Shown here in pieces: positions 1 through 8,418 of a stretch of 64,000 nucleotides of DNA. Numbering within the stretch: the first letter of the stretch is position 1; the number at the start of each line of letters is the position of its first letter. Both the position numbers and the translations under genes were made by a program. The notes below the pieces were generated by a model that saw nothing but the letters and a program-made list of their open reading frames with translations, was not told where the DNA came from and did not search any database. Where the stretch lies: positions 1 through 64,000 of the forward strand of contig NZ_FQYW01000004.1 in the NCBI RefSeq assembly GCF_900141865.1, written 5' to 3'. This DNA is from Anaerovibrio lipolyticus DSM 3074 (GTDB lineage: Bacteria; Bacillota; Negativicutes; Selenomonadales; Selenomonadaceae).

Positions 1-129
1 TGCAAAATTCCTCGACGTACCAGTTTATGTACGTCTTCGTCGTTTTGCTGCGTCGCGCCTCGCTACGACCAAAAATTACTTCGTGTTCAAGCTGTCTCAG
101 AAGCATTTGCTTCGTGAGTCAGCTTTTAT
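1..129 (-). other. Structured leader of an operon leaving the window to the left
   Basis: There is no credible gene here. Downstream of P2 the minus strand can form a long hairpin (89-125, GAAGCA/TGCTTC core with CTGAGACAGC-like flanks) and a second one pairing GACGTAC with GTACGTC (about 15-35). Bases 47-83 resemble 43221-43257 in the leader of tRNA-Ala: 25 of 37 positions match with no gaps. This fits a precursor-rRNA or tRNA leader. The mature RNA is outside the window, so the identity is inferred. Confidence 0.45.
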
Positions 130-158
130 AATATAACCTCTTTTCTCATTCTTGTCAA
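130..158 (-). promoter_or_regulatory. Promoter P2, proximal of a leftward tandem pair
   Basis: Reading leftward, TTGACA (153-158) and TATATT (130-135) are separated by exactly 17 bases. This is a near-perfect housekeeping promoter. Its transcript would leave the window across 1-120, where strong hairpins lie (89-125 and 16-35) but no ORF. Tandem strong promoters plus a structured, gene-free leader suggest a stable-RNA operon. The promoter is seen in the sequence; the target is inferred. Confidence 0.7.
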
Positions 159-257
159 TAACTTTTTTGAAATTATTTTCAAGCTTTGAAAAATAAGTTA
201 TTTTGCTGTTTTCACCTTCTGCTGTCCATTCCTGAGCATTGGGTGACGACTTGTCCT

Positions 258-286
258 ATACTACACGTTTCTGTTTTCATTGTCAA
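258..286 (-). promoter_or_regulatory. Promoter P1, distal of a leftward tandem pair
   Basis: On the minus strand TTGACA (281-286) is followed, after 17 bases, by TAGTAT (258-263). An A-rich stretch lies directly upstream, like an UP element. It sits 128 bp behind P2 and points the same way. The 17-nt string containing the -35 box is nearly the same as that of the str-operon promoter at 36724-36729, so both look like growth-linked strong promoters. Confidence 0.7.
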
Positions 287-360
287 CACTTTATTTTCAT
301 TTTTCTTGTTTTATCATAAATAATGTTAAAAATCGCTACCATTTTTTCAATCTAAAAGAG

Positions 361-397
361 TATAATTATATGTATCTTTGCGTACCTATCATGGTAC
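361..397 (+). promoter_or_regulatory. Candidate -10 box and operator-like inverted repeat of murQ operon
   Basis: A perfect TATAAT lies at 361-366, but the -35 region at a 17-base spacing is poor, so the promoter may need an activator or be weak. Just downstream GTACC (382-386) and GGTAC (393-397) form a short inverted repeat between the -10 box and the ribosome-binding site. That position would suit a repressor such as MurR, but no regulator gene is adjacent and this role is a guess. Confidence 0.4.
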
Positions 398-418
398 AAA
401 ATGGAGGATTTATATTTA

Positions 419-1327
419 ATGATTAATTTATCTCAAATTGCAACTGAGCAGGCAAATCCTGCCACCAGGCATATTGATGAACTGTCCACTCTGGATATGC
501 TAAGAACTATTAATGCTGAGGATAAAAAAGTAGCCTGTGCCATTGAACCTGCCCTTCCCATTATAGGAAAGGTAGTTGACATTATCGCTGAGAAAATTAA
601 AAACGGAGGCCGTCTTTTCTATATAGGTGCTGGTACTTCCGGACGCCTTGGTATCCTTGATGCTGTGGAATGCCCTCCGACCTTCGGCACTGCCCCAGAG
701 CTTGTTATTGGTATAATAGCCGGAGGTACTCCTGCTATTTTCAGAGCGGTAGAAGGGGCTGAAGATTCCACCAATCTTTCACAGGGAGATCTTAATGAAT
801 ATTGTTTTAATGACAAAGATGTACTCGTGGGTATTGCTGCTTCCGGACGAACTCCATATACTCTGTCTGCTTTAAAATATGCCAGAGAATTGGGAGCTAC
901 TTCCATTTCCTTGACCTGTTCCCCAAATTCTCCCATGGAGGAGGCTGCGGAATATGCCATTGTTGTTCAGCCAGGCCCAGAAGTAATTACAGGCTCTACC
1001 CGTCTAAAAGCAGGCACTGCCCAAAAAATGGTTCTTAATATGCTATCTACTGGTACCATGATTAAATTAGGCAAAGTGTACGGTCATTTAATGGTTGATG
1101 TCAAGGCGTCAAACAAAAAGCTCACTGAACGAGCTACCCGTATTGTCATGGAGGTTACTGACTGTAATCGCGAAACCGCCATTGAGGCTTTGAATAATGC
1201 AAATGGAAAGGCAAAGCTGGCAATTTTTCACATTATTTCCGGTGAAACAATTGAAAATTCCCAACGACTTCTTGATGAAGCAGATGGTTACATTGGCAGG
1301 GCCATAAAAAATCTAAACGATAAATAA
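419..1327 (+). CDS. murQ: N-acetylmuramic acid 6-phosphate etherase MurQ
   Basis: This cytoplasmic SIS-domain lyase cleaves the D-lactyl ether of MurNAc-6-phosphate, giving GlcNAc-6-phosphate and D-lactate. The N-terminal TEQ-NPAT segment, the phosphosugar-binding GAGTSGRLG loop (residues 70-78) and two acidic residues at the places of the catalytic pair (E84 in DAVEC, E115 in EGAED) are present. At 302 residues it has the usual length. An ATG six codons upstream (401) overlaps the GGAGG at 403-407, so the start at 419, 11 bases after that site, is preferred. It is the first gene of a three-gene operon with a PTS permease and MupG, which together salvage cell-wall amino sugars. Confidence 0.95.
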   Translation: MINLSQIATEQANPATRHIDELSTLDMLRTINAEDKKVACAIEPALPIIGKVVDIIAEKIKNGGRLFYIGAGTSGRLGILDAVECPPTFGTAPELVIGIIAGGTPAIFRAVEGAEDSTNLSQGDLNEYCFNDKDVLVGIAASGRTPYTLSALKYARELGATSISLTCSPNSPMEEAAEYAIVVQPGPEVITGSTRLKAGTAQKMVLNMLSTGTMIKLGKVYGHLMVDVKASNKKLTERATRIVMEVTDCNRETAIEALNNANGKAKLAIFHIISGETIENSQRLLDEADGYIGRAIKNLNDK

Positions 1328-1355
1328 TTTTAAAATGATTTTGTGAGGTACAAAA

Positions 1356-2744
1356 ATGGACTATAAAGATATTGCTGAAAAATTATATTCCCTGATAGGA
1401 AAAAAGAATAATATTGTTTCATTCACCCACTGCATGACCAGACTTCGTCTGAAATTAAATGATTATGATAAGGCTGATACTGATGCCATAAAAAAAATCA
1501 ACGGTGTTATGGGTATTAACCTTAATGAGGATGAGCTTCAGATTATTTTAGGTCCAGGCCGTGCTGATAATGTATACAGTGAATTTGCAGGCATTATGGA
1601 AAATACTGACTCTGTTCCATCTGATAACACCATAAAAAATGAGGCAAATCAAAAACCGGTCATTGGTGACGGAAAGGAACTCCATGCCCAGATCCGTGCC
1701 AAAAATGCTACTCCTTTGAAGCTCATGACCAAACGCATTGCCAGCATTTTCATTCCTATGATTCCAGGATTTATTGCCTGCGGTCTTCTCACAGGTATAT
1801 TAGGTATTTCATTTAAGATTAATCCTGAATTAACCAGCTGGCCAATCATTCAGCTTCTTACGGTTATGAGTAATGCCATCTTCTTTGGGCTTAACATTTT
1901 AGTTGGTCATAATGCTGCCAAGGAATTCGGTGGCTCGCCTACTATGGGTGCCATTCTTGCCATTGTACTTTGTCATCCTAACCTTGCAAACATAAATCTT
2001 ATGGATACAAATTTGGTTCCAGGCCGTGGCGGTATTATTGCAGTTCTCATGGTAGCTATTCTTGGAGCTGTTCTTGAAAAATATCTGAAGCGGGTAATCC
2101 CTGAAATGTTTAGTCTGTTCCTTACTCCACTTTTGGTTCTCCTTATCGGTGGTTTGGCTGCAATTTTCCTGTTACAGCCTATAGGACAAGTGATTGCTGA
2201 ATTCATTGGCAATGCTGCTACTGCAGCCATCCAGCATGGGGGAATGTTTACTGGTTTTGTTCTGGGTGGTATATGGTTACCATTAGTTATGCTGGGAGTA
2301 CATCAGACCATGACACCTATCCACGCCCAGCTGTTATCTGAATACGGTGTCACCATTCTTCTGCCAATACTGGCTATGGCTGGTGCTGGTCAGATTGGAG
2401 CGTCCCTTGCCGTTTATGTAAAAACTAAGAATAAATTTCTCAAAAAAACCATTCTTTCTGCCCTTCCAGTTGGTATAATGGGTGTTGGGGAACCACTTAT
2501 ATATGGTGTAACTTTGCCTTTAGGCAAGCCCTTTATTGGTGCCTGCATTGGTGGGGCATTTGGTGGTGCTGTTCAGGCAGCATTTATGGTAGGTGCTTCC
2601 GCCATGGGAATTTCAGGTTTACCACTGGCTGCCACCACTAATAACATCCCCGTATATCTTGTTGGCCTTGTTGTAGCCTATATAGCTGGCTTTATTGCTA
2701 CCTGGATTATAGGCTTTGATGACCCAGAGGAGGAAGTTGAATAA
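1356..2744 (+). CDS. PTS EIIBC permease, MurNAc-type (MurP-like)
   Basis: This is a membrane PTS permease that imports and phosphorylates its sugar. The N-terminal EIIB domain (about 1-85) carries the phosphorylated cysteine C26 in the THCMTRLRL signature. From about residue 115 follows a hydrophobic EIIC domain with roughly ten membrane segments and the GVGEP motif near residue 378. No EIIA domain is fused or adjacent, as in known MurP permeases, which borrow a glucose-type EIIA. Its place between murQ and mupG makes MurNAc or MurNAc-GlcNAc the likely substrate. Family assignment to the glucose/sucrose EIIBC superfamily is certain; substrate is inferred from context. Confidence 0.88.
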   Translation: MDYKDIAEKLYSLIGKKNNIVSFTHCMTRLRLKLNDYDKADTDAIKKINGVMGINLNEDELQIILGPGRADNVYSEFAGIMENTDSVPSDNTIKNEANQKPVIGDGKELHAQIRAKNATPLKLMTKRIASIFIPMIPGFIACGLLTGILGISFKINPELTSWPIIQLLTVMSNAIFFGLNILVGHNAAKEFGGSPTMGAILAIVLCHPNLANINLMDTNLVPGRGGIIAVLMVAILGAVLEKYLKRVIPEMFSLFLTPLLVLLIGGLAAIFLLQPIGQVIAEFIGNAATAAIQHGGMFTGFVLGGIWLPLVMLGVHQTMTPIHAQLLSEYGVTILLPILAMAGAGQIGASLAVYVKTKNKFLKKTILSALPVGIMGVGEPLIYGVTLPLGKPFIGACIGGAFGGAVQAAFMVGASAMGISGLPLAATTNNIPVYLVGLVVAYIAGFIATWIIGFDDPEEEVE

Positions 2745-2745
2745 T

Positions 2746-3825
2746 ATGAGTAACGGTATTTCAATTTATCTTGGCCTTGATAATCATCTGGATGAAAACA
2801 TTGAATTAATCAAAAAAGCCGCCAACGCTGGTATCAAGCGCATTTTTACTTCTCTGCACATTCCCGAGGCAGATGCCGAAGTTTTAAAGGCTGAGCTTAA
2901 GAAAATCCTTGCAGCTGCCAAAGAATACAACATGGATGTCATCTCCGATATATCACCTAGAGCAATGAAAATTTTAGGCTTTGCTGGCTTTTCTCTCAAC
3001 CATTTTTCCCAGCTTGGTATTGAAACATTGCGCCTTGATGATGGTTTTACCTTTGATGACATTATCACCATGAGCAACAATGACTTGGGCATCAAGCTCC
3101 AGTTAAACGCTTCTACCATCACCAAGGATTTTCTTGAAAACCTAAAGGAAGCTGGCACAGATATGTCAAATATTGAGGCCATGCATAATTTCTTTCCTAG
3201 AGAAAATACTGGTCTTTCTGAAGAATTTGTTTACAAAAAGACCCGATTGCTACATGAATATGATATTAAGGTTAGCGCCTTTATTCCAAGCTTTAATCGT
3301 CCACGTTCACCAATTTTTGCAGGACTTCCGACATTGGAGCTGCACCGTAAAACCAGCTTTGATTTTTCCTTGCGCCACCTGTTGGCCATTGGGATTGACT
3401 CTGTTTTTGTAGGTGACTCCCTGCCAAATGATAAGGAAATATGGCTCTTAGGCAGTTTTTCCGATACCGATGCTGTGCTCCTTCGCCCTGCACCTTGGAC
3501 CGTCGATGATGACATTATTAAGCTGCTAAAGATGCCATTTACTACTCGTCCTGATGAGTCCCGGGATGTAATCCGCACACAGGAGAGCCGCAGATATGCA
3601 AAGGAATCAGCCGTTTCTATAAAGCCAGATAATTGCGGTCCAAGAAATGCGGGCTATATTACATTGGATAATGAAAACTACGGACGATATCAGGGTGAAC
3701 TGCAAATCATCAAGGAATTTTTACCGCCAGACCATCGTGTAAACATCGTGGCTTCACTGTCAAATGATGAGAAGCTGCTTATAAAGTATTTGACCCCTGG
3801 CAAAGCTTTTAAATTTATACTTTGA
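2746..3825 (+). CDS. mupG: MupG-like 6-phospho-N-acetylmuramidase (DUF871)
   Basis: The protein belongs to the DUF871/MupG family, whose Staphylococcus member hydrolyses MurNAc-6P-GlcNAc inside the cell. The N-terminal two thirds form a TIM-barrel-like region (ISIYLGL start; FTSLHIPE; SDISPRA; RLDDGF; NFFPRE), followed by a cyclophilin-like C-terminal part. The start at 2746 follows GGAGG at 2729-2733 and lies one base after the permease stop, so translation is coupled. A frame extension upstream inside the permease gene has no support. Together with the permease and MurQ it completes the path from imported disaccharide to GlcNAc-6P plus free GlcNAc. Length 359 residues is normal for the family. 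Confidence 0.88.
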   Translation: MSNGISIYLGLDNHLDENIELIKKAANAGIKRIFTSLHIPEADAEVLKAELKKILAAAKEYNMDVISDISPRAMKILGFAGFSLNHFSQLGIETLRLDDGFTFDDIITMSNNDLGIKLQLNASTITKDFLENLKEAGTDMSNIEAMHNFFPRENTGLSEEFVYKKTRLLHEYDIKVSAFIPSFNRPRSPIFAGLPTLELHRKTSFDFSLRHLLAIGIDSVFVGDSLPNDKEIWLLGSFSDTDAVLLRPAPWTVDDDIIKLLKMPFTTRPDESRDVIRTQESRRYAKESAVSIKPDNCGPRNAGYITLDNENYGRYQGELQIIKEFLPPDHRVNIVASLSNDEKLLIKYLTPGKAFKFIL

Positions 3826-3841
3826 CATAATAGCTACTAAA

Positions 3842-3889
3842 AAAAGGGATACAACCCAAGCACCACAATGCTTTAGTTGTATCCCTTTT
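3842..3889. terminator. Bidirectional terminator between mupG and the chemoreceptor gene
   Basis: AAAAGGGATACAAC (3842-3855) pairs perfectly with GTTGTATCCCTTTT (3876-3889) around a 20-base loop. The A-run on the left and T-run on the right let it end transcripts from both converging genes. Confidence 0.9.
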
Positions 3890-3906
3890 AAATTACGTTT
3901 TAGATA

Positions 3907-5832
3907 TTAGCTATGAGCTGCAGCCTTTCTGACTACATCATAATCACCATCATGGGCATCGACAAAGCCATTAATCTTAATGCCCTTCATAATGCTGCCC
4001 ACAGCGGCATCGCTGTCAGTCATGTTCTCGAATGCCTTGGTAAGCTTCTTGACTACCTCAGGGTCTACATTTGGACCTGCTGCGATGGCATCCTTTGGAA
4101 TAGGGTCCGTCATGAAGATAATATCCAAATTGTTGGCGGCATTGGCACCGGCCTGATCGAAGGCCTCAGAATAGGTAGCACCAGCCTCAATTACGCCATT
4201 CAGTACAGCCTCAATAACCTTGTTGTGGCTGCCCAGGAAACGGGTAGAGCCAAAGAAGGTATCAGGATTCTTGCCGTTTTCAATGAGAGCTGCCTTAGGA
4301 TATACATAGCCGGAGGCAGATTTCTTGTCAACGAAACCGAAGGACTTGCCCTGCAAATCATTCAGGTTATTAATGCCGCTGCCCTTCTTGGCAATAATGT
4401 AACCGGTATAATTGGTTGCATTGTTAACCTTTGGGGTTACCAACGGAGTAATATTGGCGGTACTCTTGGCAGCAACATAAGCCGCAGGCGAGAACCAGCC
4501 CACATCAGCCAAACCATTCTTCAAGGCATTGCCCAAAGCCTCATAGTCATTTACAATAATAGTTCTGGCCTTCATGCCGATTTTTTTGGCTACCTCAGCC
4601 AAAATTGGCATATGGCTTGCCCGTATTTTTTCCGGTGCCGTAAACGGATTTACTGCAAAAATAATCTCGTCCTTATCCTTGAACTGTACAGCTACCCGCT
4701 GCAAGTTATCACTTACCGCCAGCAGGGAGTTGGCATATTCGCCGATTTCATCCAGACTGGCCAGCTGATGGCTGACAGATGAGCTGGTCTCCTGAGTATT
4801 GCCCGCAATATCCACAGTAGCCTGACCAATACTTTCAATAACCTTGGCCATTTCATCTGTGGTAGCACACTGCTTGTTGGACATATCGCTGAGACTGCTT
4901 ACCACATTTTCAATAGTACGAATATTATTTACCATCTCACCCATAGCCGCGGAAGAATCTGCTGCCATGGCTTCTACACTGGTCAGCCGCTCAGAGCCTT
5001 CACGCATACTCTTTGTGACATCGGAGGTAGTACCGGTAATTTCCCTAACAATTTCCTCAATTTCCTTGGAGGTTTCTTCACTTTCAGCCGCCAGCTTCCT
5101 TACTTCCTCCGCTACTACAGCAAAGCCCTTGCCATGCTCACCGGCACGGGCAGCCTCAATAGCCGCATTCAACGCCAGCAAATTGGTCTGACTGGAAATA
5201 CCACGAATCTTTTCTACGAAATTCTCAATCTTTTCAGAAGCTACATTAAGCTCATCAATATCGGCCACCGCAGACTGCACTACCTCACCGACATTGTTGA
5301 TGGCCTTGCTCACCTCATCTATGGCAACACGGTATTTTTCTGCCAGGGTAGAAGATTCCTTGCATTGTTCCAGGCTGGAGGTAGCCGTCTCAGACACATT
5401 ATGTGCGGAACCGGCAATTTCCATTACACTGGCAGAAGCCTCCTCCAGACTGCTGGCATTTCCCTGACTCTTGGAGCTGATGGATAATGCCAATTTATCC
5501 AATTTATCCAAGGTTCCTCTGAACTGTCCAATACCCCACAATAACTGCTGGGAAGCATAGGCCATTTCCTCAGAAATCCCCAATAAATCGATATTTGACT
5601 TGTCTGCCCGAACCGGAGCCACGCTTTCCCTAGCTATTCTGTCTGCCGGTCTCACGGCAGGCTTTGGAGATACAGGCTCTCCGCCCTTTAAAATACTATT
5701 AACACCGGCTGCACCAATACCCCCTGCAACCACAATACCAGCTACAATTCCAAGAGCGCCGCCTAACAATGCGCCAATAATACAGCCAATAGCTGCACTA
5801 AGTACCTGGCATAAAATAAGTTTTGATTTCAT
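3907..5832 (-). CDS. Methyl-accepting chemotaxis protein with C-terminal PhnD-like binding domain
   Basis: This chemoreceptor of 641 residues has an unusual order of domains. Residues 7-45 are a Gly/Ala-rich hydrophobic stretch that can form a membrane anchor or a tight hairpin. There is no sizeable periplasmic loop and no clear HAMP domain. The coiled-coil signalling domain follows, with its conserved tip ([19 protein letters not shown]) near residue 220. After about residue 390 comes a region like phosphate/phosphonate periplasmic binding proteins ([40 protein letters not shown]). No hydrophobic segment separates it from the signalling domain, so the binding domain is predicted to be cytoplasmic. 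Ligand unknown. The gene stands alone, away from the che cluster. Confidence 0.88.
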   Translation of the reverse strand: MKSKLILCQVLSAAIGCIIGALLGGALGIVAGIVVAGGIGAAGVNSILKGGEPVSPKPAVRPADRIARESVAPVRADKSNIDLLGISEEMAYASQQLLWGIGQFRGTLDKLDKLALSISSKSQGNASSLEEASASVMEIAGSAHNVSETATSSLEQCKESSTLAEKYRVAIDEVSKAINNVGEVVQSAVADIDELNVASEKIENFVEKIRGISSQTNLLALNAAIEAARAGEHGKGFAVVAEEVRKLAAESEETSKEIEEIVREITGTTSDVTKSMREGSERLTSVEAMAADSSAAMGEMVNNIRTIENVVSSLSDMSNKQCATTDEMAKVIESIGQATVDIAGNTQETSSSVSHQLASLDEIGEYANSLLAVSDNLQRVAVQFKDKDEIIFAVNPFTAPEKIRASHMPILAEVAKKIGMKARTIIVNDYEALGNALKNGLADVGWFSPAAYVAAKSTANITPLVTPKVNNATNYTGYIIAKKGSGINNLNDLQGKSFGFVDKKSASGYVYPKAALIENGKNPDTFFGSTRFLGSHNKVIEAVLNGVIEAGATYSEAFDQAGANAANNLDIIFMTDPIPKDAIAAGPNVDPEVVKKLTKAFENMTDSDAAVGSIMKGIKINGFVDAHDGDYDVVRKAAAHS

Positions 5833-5882
5833 TCCCTAAATCGCCCCTTTTTTCCTTAATATTGCTTTTTAAGCAAGACTTA

Positions 5883-7121
5883 CTATATTAAAATACATGA
5901 AATTGAATAGATACACAAGCCTATTATTGCACCAACAATAGATCCATTCATCCTAATCCATAACAAATCAGGCTCCGCCTTGTCATAAATCAGGTGATTC
6001 ATCTGGTCATCTGTAAGGCTTCCTAGTACATCCTTTGTAATATCACCCAGCATCTCCTGTGCCTGAAGGGCACCTCGCCCAGTGATTCCATACACCGTTT
6101 CGTTAATATATCCCTTCATACTGGTATCTTTATCCAAAAGCTTCCAGAAGGTATCCACCAATACTCTTGCCAACCAATACATGAATTTGCCTGCTTCATT
6201 ACCCCCGGCAAAATCAATTTTGGACATAGAATTTCTTATATAAAAAGTCTCTTCACTAGAATTCGACCACATATTGGAAAATTCCTGCTTCAATTCAGAA
6301 TTTTTTAGGGTCTTTTTTACTATATCCGTCAATGATGATAAAACAGCTTGTCGCTCATGGCTTTCAGGAGTTGCCAGCTTTTCCAACAGCTTTACAGCCT
6401 GTTGTTGGGTGAGCTCTGCTGCTTCCTCCACATTGACCAGATTGGAATTCTGGGCACCCGCCATCATCATCTTGGCCATAGGACTATTCAGCTTCCCCTC
6501 GATGTATGAATCCAAATAATCCACCAGATTGTCCTTGAAGCTATCCTGTGATACGTAACGCCCCGTGCCGTTAATAAATTCATCAGCTAATCTTTCCAGG
6601 ATATCACTGTTTTGGGTACCATTGCTTAATTCATCCATCAGTTTATCAGCCATAGCCGGACTGTTTACCCACCCATCCAGCTTATTTGCCGCCATTATCT
6701 TAATACCATTGACATTATCTGTCAAAAGCCCCTGGAGCCATTTGGCCGCTTTGTCACGATTAGCCTCTACGGACAGCCACTCACTTATTTTTACTGAATA
6801 ATCAATGGATTTTGCCTTGCTCAAAAGCTTCTTTTTTGAGAAGAATTCCTTTCGCAGCATTTTCCCCGTAGCTTCCACAAAAGCATCCCGCCGTCTTGGC
6901 AGTATAGCAGTATGGTATGGAAAGCCCAATGGCTTTTTAAACAATGCCGTAACTGCAAACCAGTCGGCAATACCACCCACCAGAGCCGCCTCTGCACAAA
7001 ACAACAAGCCCTTGGCAAACAGGTTATCAGGATATTCTATATGAAGGCACAAAGTAAACAGAAATATTACCGCCGCCCCCAACAGGGTTTTATCGGCCTT
7101 GTTCCAGCTATGCCATATCAT
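5883..7121 (-). CDS. DUF445 family membrane protein (second of pair)
   Basis: A 412-residue DUF445-family protein. A hydrophobic N-terminus (about 14-55) holds the conserved GGIADWFAVTALFKKPLGFP motif, and a final segment (about 390-411, GSIVGAIIGLCIYSISCIL) is a C-terminal membrane helix. The middle is a long helical, charged region. The family is related to Bacillus YheB and Escherichia YjiN; its biochemical role is not established. Its ATG overlaps the stop of the upstream paralogue by the sequence ATGA, so the two are translated together and may form a hetero-complex. Confidence 0.85.
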   Translation of the reverse strand: MIWHSWNKADKTLLGAAVIFLFTLCLHIEYPDNLFAKGLLFCAEAALVGGIADWFAVTALFKKPLGFPYHTAILPRRRDAFVEATGKMLRKEFFSKKKLLSKAKSIDYSVKISEWLSVEANRDKAAKWLQGLLTDNVNGIKIMAANKLDGWVNSPAMADKLMDELSNGTQNSDILERLADEFINGTGRYVSQDSFKDNLVDYLDSYIEGKLNSPMAKMMMAGAQNSNLVNVEEAAELTQQQAVKLLEKLATPESHERQAVLSSLTDIVKKTLKNSELKQEFSNMWSNSSEETFYIRNSMSKIDFAGGNEAGKFMYWLARVLVDTFWKLLDKDTSMKGYINETVYGITGRGALQAQEMLGDITKDVLGSLTDDQMNHLIYDKAEPDLLWIRMNGSIVGAIIGLCIYSISCILI

Positions 7122-8347
7122 GGATGAATCACCTGCCCTGCCAAATAAACTAAAATATACAACGCCATACCCGCCAGGGAGCCCACCACAGAGCCATTTA
7201 TCCGAATCATTTGCAGGTCATCTGCCACCTTTTCCTCGGTAAATTCCACCAGCTCTTCATTGGAAAGTCCATTAAGACGTTCTTCTATCATATTTGTAAT
7301 GGTATCATGATGAGCCTCCAGCTCTCTTGCCATCCATCCTTTAATGACAGCATCCATTTTTTCTTTCCACTGGTCATTTTCAACGAACTTTTCCAAAAAA
7401 TCCCGGGCAGCCCGTTGAACCTTGTCCCCCATTTCATTATTGGATATAACACCATCGAGATATTTTCTCACCATGGCTTCTATTTTGTCCTCCGAGGAAA
7501 ATTCCCGTAGCTTTCTATCCAAATTGTCCTTTATTCTCTGATTTTGGCACAGCATCTGCATTCGTACCAAAAGCCACTGGGAAACCTCAGCCCATTTTTC
7601 CTCATCTGTTCTTACTGAATCCATCCAGCTTTGAGCTTTTTTCACCAGCAAGCCGCTGACCTTTTCCTTGTCCAGCCCCATAAGGCCCATGACAAAGCCA
7701 CGTCCCATACCGTCTCCCTCATATTTTTTGAGAAACTCTCCCACATTTTCTTTCAAGATAGAAAGTATGGCTTCCTCATGGAGCAGGTCTTCCCCGGCAT
7801 TTAGCAGCCCTTTAAGAATAATATCAGTTATTTCCCTGGATGAAAGGCGATCCAATATGTCATCGGAGATAGCGGGAAGGATTTTATTGTCCACCGCCTC
7901 CTTTATAAAAGGAGTCACCTTCTTTGTCAGCGTCTGGGCGTCCATATCCCTGAATACCACATTGGTAATCTCCTCAGCCAGGGAAGAGAGACGGTCCTTC
8001 CCCTGAATATCAATGTACTGGGCCAGCAGTCCAGCCACATTCTGCTTGTCAACAAAATGCATGACATTCTCAGTGCTGAGGAGGTCATGCCCAACAAATT
8101 CCACCAGAGCATCCATTATGCGCTGGCGGTTTCTGATAATAATTTCAGTTTTATAAGAAATGCCCAGTGGTTTTCTGAAAATAGCCGTCACTGCAAACCA
8201 ATCAGCCATACCGCCTATGGTCGCTGCCAAAAAGCCATTATGGAGCATTCCGCCCCAAAAGCCATAGCTTGCAGGCCAGGACATGGTAGCCCCCGCCCCC
8301 AATACACTTATAGCCAGTGCCACTGTAGCCTTATATTTCTTTTTCAT
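7118..8347 (-). CDS. DUF445 family membrane protein (first of pair)
   Basis: This 409-residue paralogue of the next gene downstream shares the same plan: an N-terminal hydrophobic region with GGMADWFAVTAIFRKPLGIS, a long charged helical middle, and a C-terminal membrane helix after RINGSVVGSLAGMAL. The two proteins are clearly diverged outside these motifs, so the duplication is old. No promoter was recognised in the short gap that follows the terminator of the large activase gene, although the genes must be transcribed from there. Function unknown. Confidence 0.85.
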   Translation of the reverse strand: MKKKYKATVALAISVLGAGATMSWPASYGFWGGMLHNGFLAATIGGMADWFAVTAIFRKPLGISYKTEIIIRNRQRIMDALVEFVGHDLLSTENVMHFVDKQNVAGLLAQYIDIQGKDRLSSLAEEITNVVFRDMDAQTLTKKVTPFIKEAVDNKILPAISDDILDRLSSREITDIILKGLLNAGEDLLHEEAILSILKENVGEFLKKYEGDGMGRGFVMGLMGLDKEKVSGLLVKKAQSWMDSVRTDEEKWAEVSQWLLVRMQMLCQNQRIKDNLDRKLREFSSEDKIEAMVRKYLDGVISNNEMGDKVQRAARDFLEKFVENDQWKEKMDAVIKGWMARELEAHHDTITNMIEERLNGLSNEELVEFTEEKVADDLQMIRINGSVVGSLAGMALYILVYLAGQVIHP

Positions 8348-8369
8348 TTAATACCTCGAACATTCAAAA

Positions 8370-8411
8370 TGCTGTCTAAAAAAGGTAAATCTTCCCCTTT
8401 TTCGGACAGCA
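8370..8411 (-). terminator. Terminator of the large activase gene
   Basis: On the minus strand TGCTGTC and GACAGCA (8405-8411 and 8370-8376) enclose an inner AAAAAGG/CCTTTTTT pairing. The hairpin is followed by a short T-run. It lies 8 bases after the stop of the gene at 8419-12654 and 23 bases before the DUF445 start. Confidence 0.75.
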
Positions 8412-8418
8412 CTTTTAT

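Noticed and set aside
5833-5882. Possible sigma-28 promoter and terminator-like hairpin before the chemoreceptor gene
   Set aside because: GGCGATTT resembles a sigma-28 -10 box, but the TAAA box is at the wrong distance. The TTGCTT/AAGCAA hairpin (5862-5876) lacks a T-run. Evidence is too weak to annotate.
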